A stretch of 60,760 nucleotides of DNA from a virus: IMG/VR virus record IMGVR_UViG_3300030060_000709, positions 1 through 60,760 of that record. The stretch is one strand, 5' to 3'. This document shows positions 60,182 to 60,760 of the stretch, piece after piece (within the stretch, counting starts at the first letter, position 1; every line of letters begins with the position of its first letter). Both the position numbers and the translations under genes were made by a program. The notes below the pieces were generated by a model that saw only the letters and a list, made by a program, of their open reading frames with translations, did no database searches and was not told where the DNA came from.

Positions 60182-60478
60182 ATGGAAATTAAACTTTCTA
60201 GTCTAATAAACCTTGCCCCAGCGTTACTGGTCGGTGCTGGTTTAATTGCAAGCTACACAACACTCGAAGCACAGTCTCAGGAAAACGCAGAGGACATCAG
60301 TGAGCTTAGTGAGCAAGTCGATGAAATCGAGGATGAAGTAAATCAACTGCAAAACCAAATGACACGTTCCGAGATCATTCAACAAAACACCGCAGAAGAT
60401 TTGAGCGATGTTAAAGCAGATACGAAAGTTATACTCAACCTTCTCCAACAAAATCAAAGACGGTCTACAACGGACTAA
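60182..60478 (+). CDS. small membrane/coiled-coil protein of the lysis module (98 aa)
   Basis: One hydrophobic span near residues 11-27 (LAPALLVGAGLIASYTTLEA region), followed by an acidic coiled coil (ISELSEQVDEIEDEVNQLQN). This N-in single-span plus coiled coil resembles inner-membrane spanins or accessory holin proteins. AAGGAG precedes the start. Confidence 0.6.
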   Translation: MEIKLSSLINLAPALLVGAGLIASYTTLEAQSQENAEDISELSEQVDEIEDEVNQLQNQMTRSEIIQQNTAEDLSDVKADTKVILNLLQQNQRRSTTD

Positions 60479-60479
60479 C

Positions 60480-60665
60480 ATGCCTACCGTCAAGGAAGCC
60501 ATTGCACAGATCGAGGTTCACGAGAAGGAATGTGCGCTCCGATATTCTGCCATAGAACAACGCCTAGAGTCAGGATCTAAAAGATTTGACAAATTAGAGC
60601 TAATGTTATGGAGTATGTATCCGTTTATTATAACTGTGGCGGCAGTTTTTAAATGGGTTGGTTAA
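60480..60665 (+). CDS. small holin-like/XhlA-like protein (61 aa)
   Basis: I place the start at ATG 60480, two bases after the previous stop; the longer frame from 60408 lies inside the neighbour. Residues 1-42 are a charged coiled coil (EAIAQIEVHEKECALRYSAI); residues 43-60 form one membrane span (LWSMYPFIITVAAVFKWVG). The layout fits small phage holins or haemolysin XhlA-like proteins that act in lysis. Confidence 0.65.
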   Translation: MPTVKEAIAQIEVHEKECALRYSAIEQRLESGSKRFDKLELMLWSMYPFIITVAAVFKWVG

Positions 60666-60760
60666 ATGGAAATCATAGTTTTTGCGTTGATGGTGCAACT
60701 TGCGCCAGAACAAGACGAGCGAGTGGCAAGCTATTGGATTAATCAAAAACAATGTGTGCA
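60666..60760 (+). CDS. small secreted/membrane protein, cut by the window edge
   Basis: ATG directly after the previous stop. The 31 complete visible codons begin MEIIVFALMVQLAPEQDERV and continue ASYWINQKQC. The short hydrophobic N-terminus may be a signal or anchor. Position suggests a lysis-module or spanin-like role; the rest is missing here and probably joins the gene preceding the holin at the start of the window. Confidence 0.55.
   Translation, partial: MEIIVFALMVQLAPEQDERVASYWINQKQCV

Noticed and set aside
1-60760. tRNA genes
   Set aside because: I looked in the intergenic stretches (22488-22564, 26092-26320, 38023-38640, 39593-39945, 48590-48755) for cloverleaf arms and TTCGA/TTCAA T-loops with matching acceptor stems and found none; a covariance scan would be needed to exclude them.

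Overview
This window looks like nearly all of the genome of an uncultured, AT-rich, tailed double-stranded DNA phage with podovirus-type (short-tailed) head and tail genes. I judge it marine because many of its proteins, including tiny Lys-rich ones, resemble families I know from marine metagenomic phage contigs; the host cannot be read from the sequence. The left edge cuts a holin-like gene and the right edge cuts a small gene of the same lysis module, so the two ends probably join in a circular or circularly permuted genome.

Layout. (1) 1-739, plus strand: end of the lysis module (holin fragment, small protein, endolysin). (2) 747-19565, plus strand: a P22 gp10-like structural protein and four large proteins (2017, 562, 653 and 2248 aa) that are probably internal, ejected or tail proteins. 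(3) 39592 down to 19562, minus strand: early genes. These include an archaeo-eukaryotic-type primase-helicase, a T7 gp2.5-like ssDNA-binding protein, an SNF2-type helicase, nucleases (SNase, RecB/Cas4-like, VRR-NUC), a family A DNA polymerase, a MoxR-type ATPase with a VWA/metallopeptidase-like partner, and several unknowns. (4) 39946-60760, plus strand: packaging and virion genes (putative small terminase, large terminase, P22-like portal, GroES-like cochaperonin, scaffold, major capsid protein, connector-like proteins, fibres with chaperone-like partners) and the start of the lysis module.

The outstanding feature is at 30677-32419. A gene for a Nop/IS110-type (Transposase_20-like) protein without a visible nuclease domain is followed directly by an array of 24 units with a 36-bp period. 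Each unit has two different conserved 9-bp boxes that alternate with two variable 9-bp spacers, giving 48 spacers. This matches the published TIGR-Tas architecture (tandem interspaced guide RNA array plus Tas protein, 36-nt tigRNAs). It is neither CRISPR nor an ordinary insertion sequence. The tas gene overlaps the preceding gene of a three-gene operon.

Regulation. A 25-bp palindrome built on TGTATGACCAAA occurs six times, only in the minus-strand region, and five copies lie 18-33 bp upstream of a minus-strand start codon; it is probably a phage operator or promoter element. Rho-independent terminators close several minus-strand units, and one follows the major capsid gene. A gene-poor AT-rich region (38023-38640) holds two phased, oppositely oriented clusters of TGTAACA iterons and is the best origin candidate. 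Next to it are three 27-bp direct repeats that share end sequences with the TIGR boxes.
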